From contig JAFAWJ010000802.1 in assembly GCA_019242065.1 (NCBI GenBank), forward strand, positions 1 to 6,105: a DNA stretch of 6,105 bases, given 5' to 3'. The position numbers and the translations under genes are program-made. Shown piece by piece: positions 5,474 to 6,105 of the stretch; the stretch's first letter is position 1, and every line of letters begins with the position of its first letter. The notes beneath the pieces were generated by a model. That model made no database searches. It worked only from the letters and a program-made list of their open reading frames with translations, and was not told the DNA's origin. Source of the stretch: Chloroflexota bacterium. GTDB taxonomy: Bacteria > Chloroflexota > UBA6077 > CF-72.

Positions 5474-5579
5474 CAGCAGCTAGAGAAGTCCGAAGTACTG
5501 GGCCGAGTGCGATCAGGCTTGCCGGTGGCTTACGAAGAGCACGACGAAACGACCTTGCCTGAACCAGCTTGCTCGACTT
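5474..5579. other. Convergent intergenic region
   Basis: This gap separates the 3' ends of the cytochrome gene (plus strand) and the phosphotransferase gene (minus strand). I looked for a shared bidirectional terminator and found only a weak 6-bp inverted repeat (TCAGGC near 5514, GCCTGA near 5557) with a long loop and no T-tract. Confidence 0.5.
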
Positions 5580-6105
5580 TCACGCCCAGTTGGTGCGCTG
5601 CGCGAGCCACTCGCGCGCGACGACTCCCTGCGCCATTTGAAACGCGCGCACGGTCGGCAGACCCGGTGGCGGCGGTTCGAGCGCGGTTCGCGTAAAGAAG
5701 CCCGCAACGGTCGCGATGCACGCGGTCACGTCGGCCGAATCCGCATCGGGCGTTCGTCCGTAGCGCGCAAGCACCTGCTCGGGCGGCGGGCCGCCTTGCA
5801 TCGTCACGCTGGGCGCCAGAGCAAGAACGTCGAACCAGGGGGCGCCAACACAGGCGTGTGGCCAGTCGAAGAACCACACTCGTCCATCGGGTCCGATCAG
5901 GATGTTGTCGGCGCGGATATCGAAGTGCAGGAGCGTGTCGCCCACGGCTGCTTCGGGTGCGAGCGCCTCCAGGTCGGCGAGCTTCTCGAGGTGTCGTCGC
6001 GACCACTCGTCGAGCCCCTCAGTCGGTGCGTCGCGCAAGCTCTGCCAGCCGCGGATGCGGGTCGCGAGCTGCTCACCCAGCGTTGGCACCGTGCCCCCTG
6101 GCAAT
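5580..6105 (-). CDS. APH/choline-kinase-fold phosphotransferase, C-terminal part (5' end beyond the window)
   Basis: About 174 C-terminal residues of a kinase-fold phosphotransferase are visible; the N-terminal ATP-binding lobe lies past the right edge. Counting from the first complete codon, the catalytic loop is HFDIRADN (60-67), giving the HxDxxxxN motif with D62 as catalytic base and N67 as a metal ligand. FFDWPHA (78-84) supplies D80, the second metal ligand, equivalent to the DFG aspartate. The following GAPWFDVLALAPS resembles the helix after that site in APH-family proteins. The family phosphorylates small hydroxyl compounds, including aminoglycosides, choline and homoserine; members close in pattern (WPHACVGA..., PPPPGLPT..RAFQ) are common in GC-rich soil bacteria and mostly have no proven substrate. 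Antibiotic resistance therefore cannot be claimed. It converges on the redox operon and shows no functional link to it. The stop codon is at 5582-5580. Confidence 0.85.
   Translation of the reverse strand, partial: LPGGTVPTLGEQLATRIRGWQSLRDAPTEGLDEWSRRHLEKLADLEALAPEAAVGDTLLHFDIRADNILIGPDGRVWFFDWPHACVGAPWFDVLALAPSVTMQGGPPPEQVLARYGRTPDADSADVTACIATVAGFFTRTALEPPPPGLPTVRAFQMAQGVVAREWLAQRTNWA

Noticed and set aside
5513..5561. Inverted repeat TCAGGC/GCCTGA as a bidirectional terminator between convergent genes
   Set aside because: The stem is 6 bp, the loop over 35 nt, and no T-tract follows on either strand.
5580..6105. Calling the phosphotransferase an aminoglycoside-resistance enzyme
   Set aside because: The visible motifs define only the fold and catalysis; substrate cannot be read from them and the N-terminal half is outside the window.

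Overview
The window is GC-rich bacterial DNA with frequent GTG starts and tightly packed genes. A STAND/LuxR-type ATPase remnant, an OmpR-type two-component system, Rnf/Nqr-like flavin proteins and an APH-family kinase together point to a Chloroflexota or Actinomycetota-like organism. Chloroflexota is my guess; no rRNA or marker gene is present to settle it.

Layout. (1) Positions 1-506, minus strand: two joined gene remnants. One is a frameshifted piece of an AfsR/LuxR-type ATPase that runs off the left edge. The other is the 57-codon N-terminus of a second copy of the FMN-binding protein encoded at 3035-3568. (2) Positions 507-687: a divergent control region with two copies, one per strand, of an unusual operator made of four sub-sites spaced 11 bp apart, each followed by a -10-like hexamer. 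(3) Positions 688-2963: a small unknown protein, an OmpR/PhoB-class response regulator and its membrane sensor kinase, probably one operon. (4) Positions 2971-3024: a third copy of the same operator and -10. (5) Positions 3035-5473: a secreted or anchored FMN-binding protein with a perfect ApbE flavinylation motif, an RnfD/NqrB-type membrane protein, and a membrane-anchored dihaem cytochrome c. (6) Positions 5580-6105, minus strand: the C-terminal part of an APH/choline-kinase-fold phosphotransferase, convergent with the cytochrome gene and cut by the right edge.

How it may work. The response regulator is of the class that binds direct repeats one helical turn apart. The three matching operators sit upstream of its own operon, the redox operon and the broken redox-gene copy. 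The simplest model is that the two-component system controls itself and an extracytoplasmic electron-transfer module: covalent flavin protein, RnfD-like membrane partner and dihaem cytochrome c. The cytoplasmic NADH-oxidising subunits of a full Rnf or Nqr complex and the flavin transferase ApbE are not in the window. The signal and the electron donor and acceptor cannot be read from this sequence. The three-fold operator is the strongest unreported-looking signal here.
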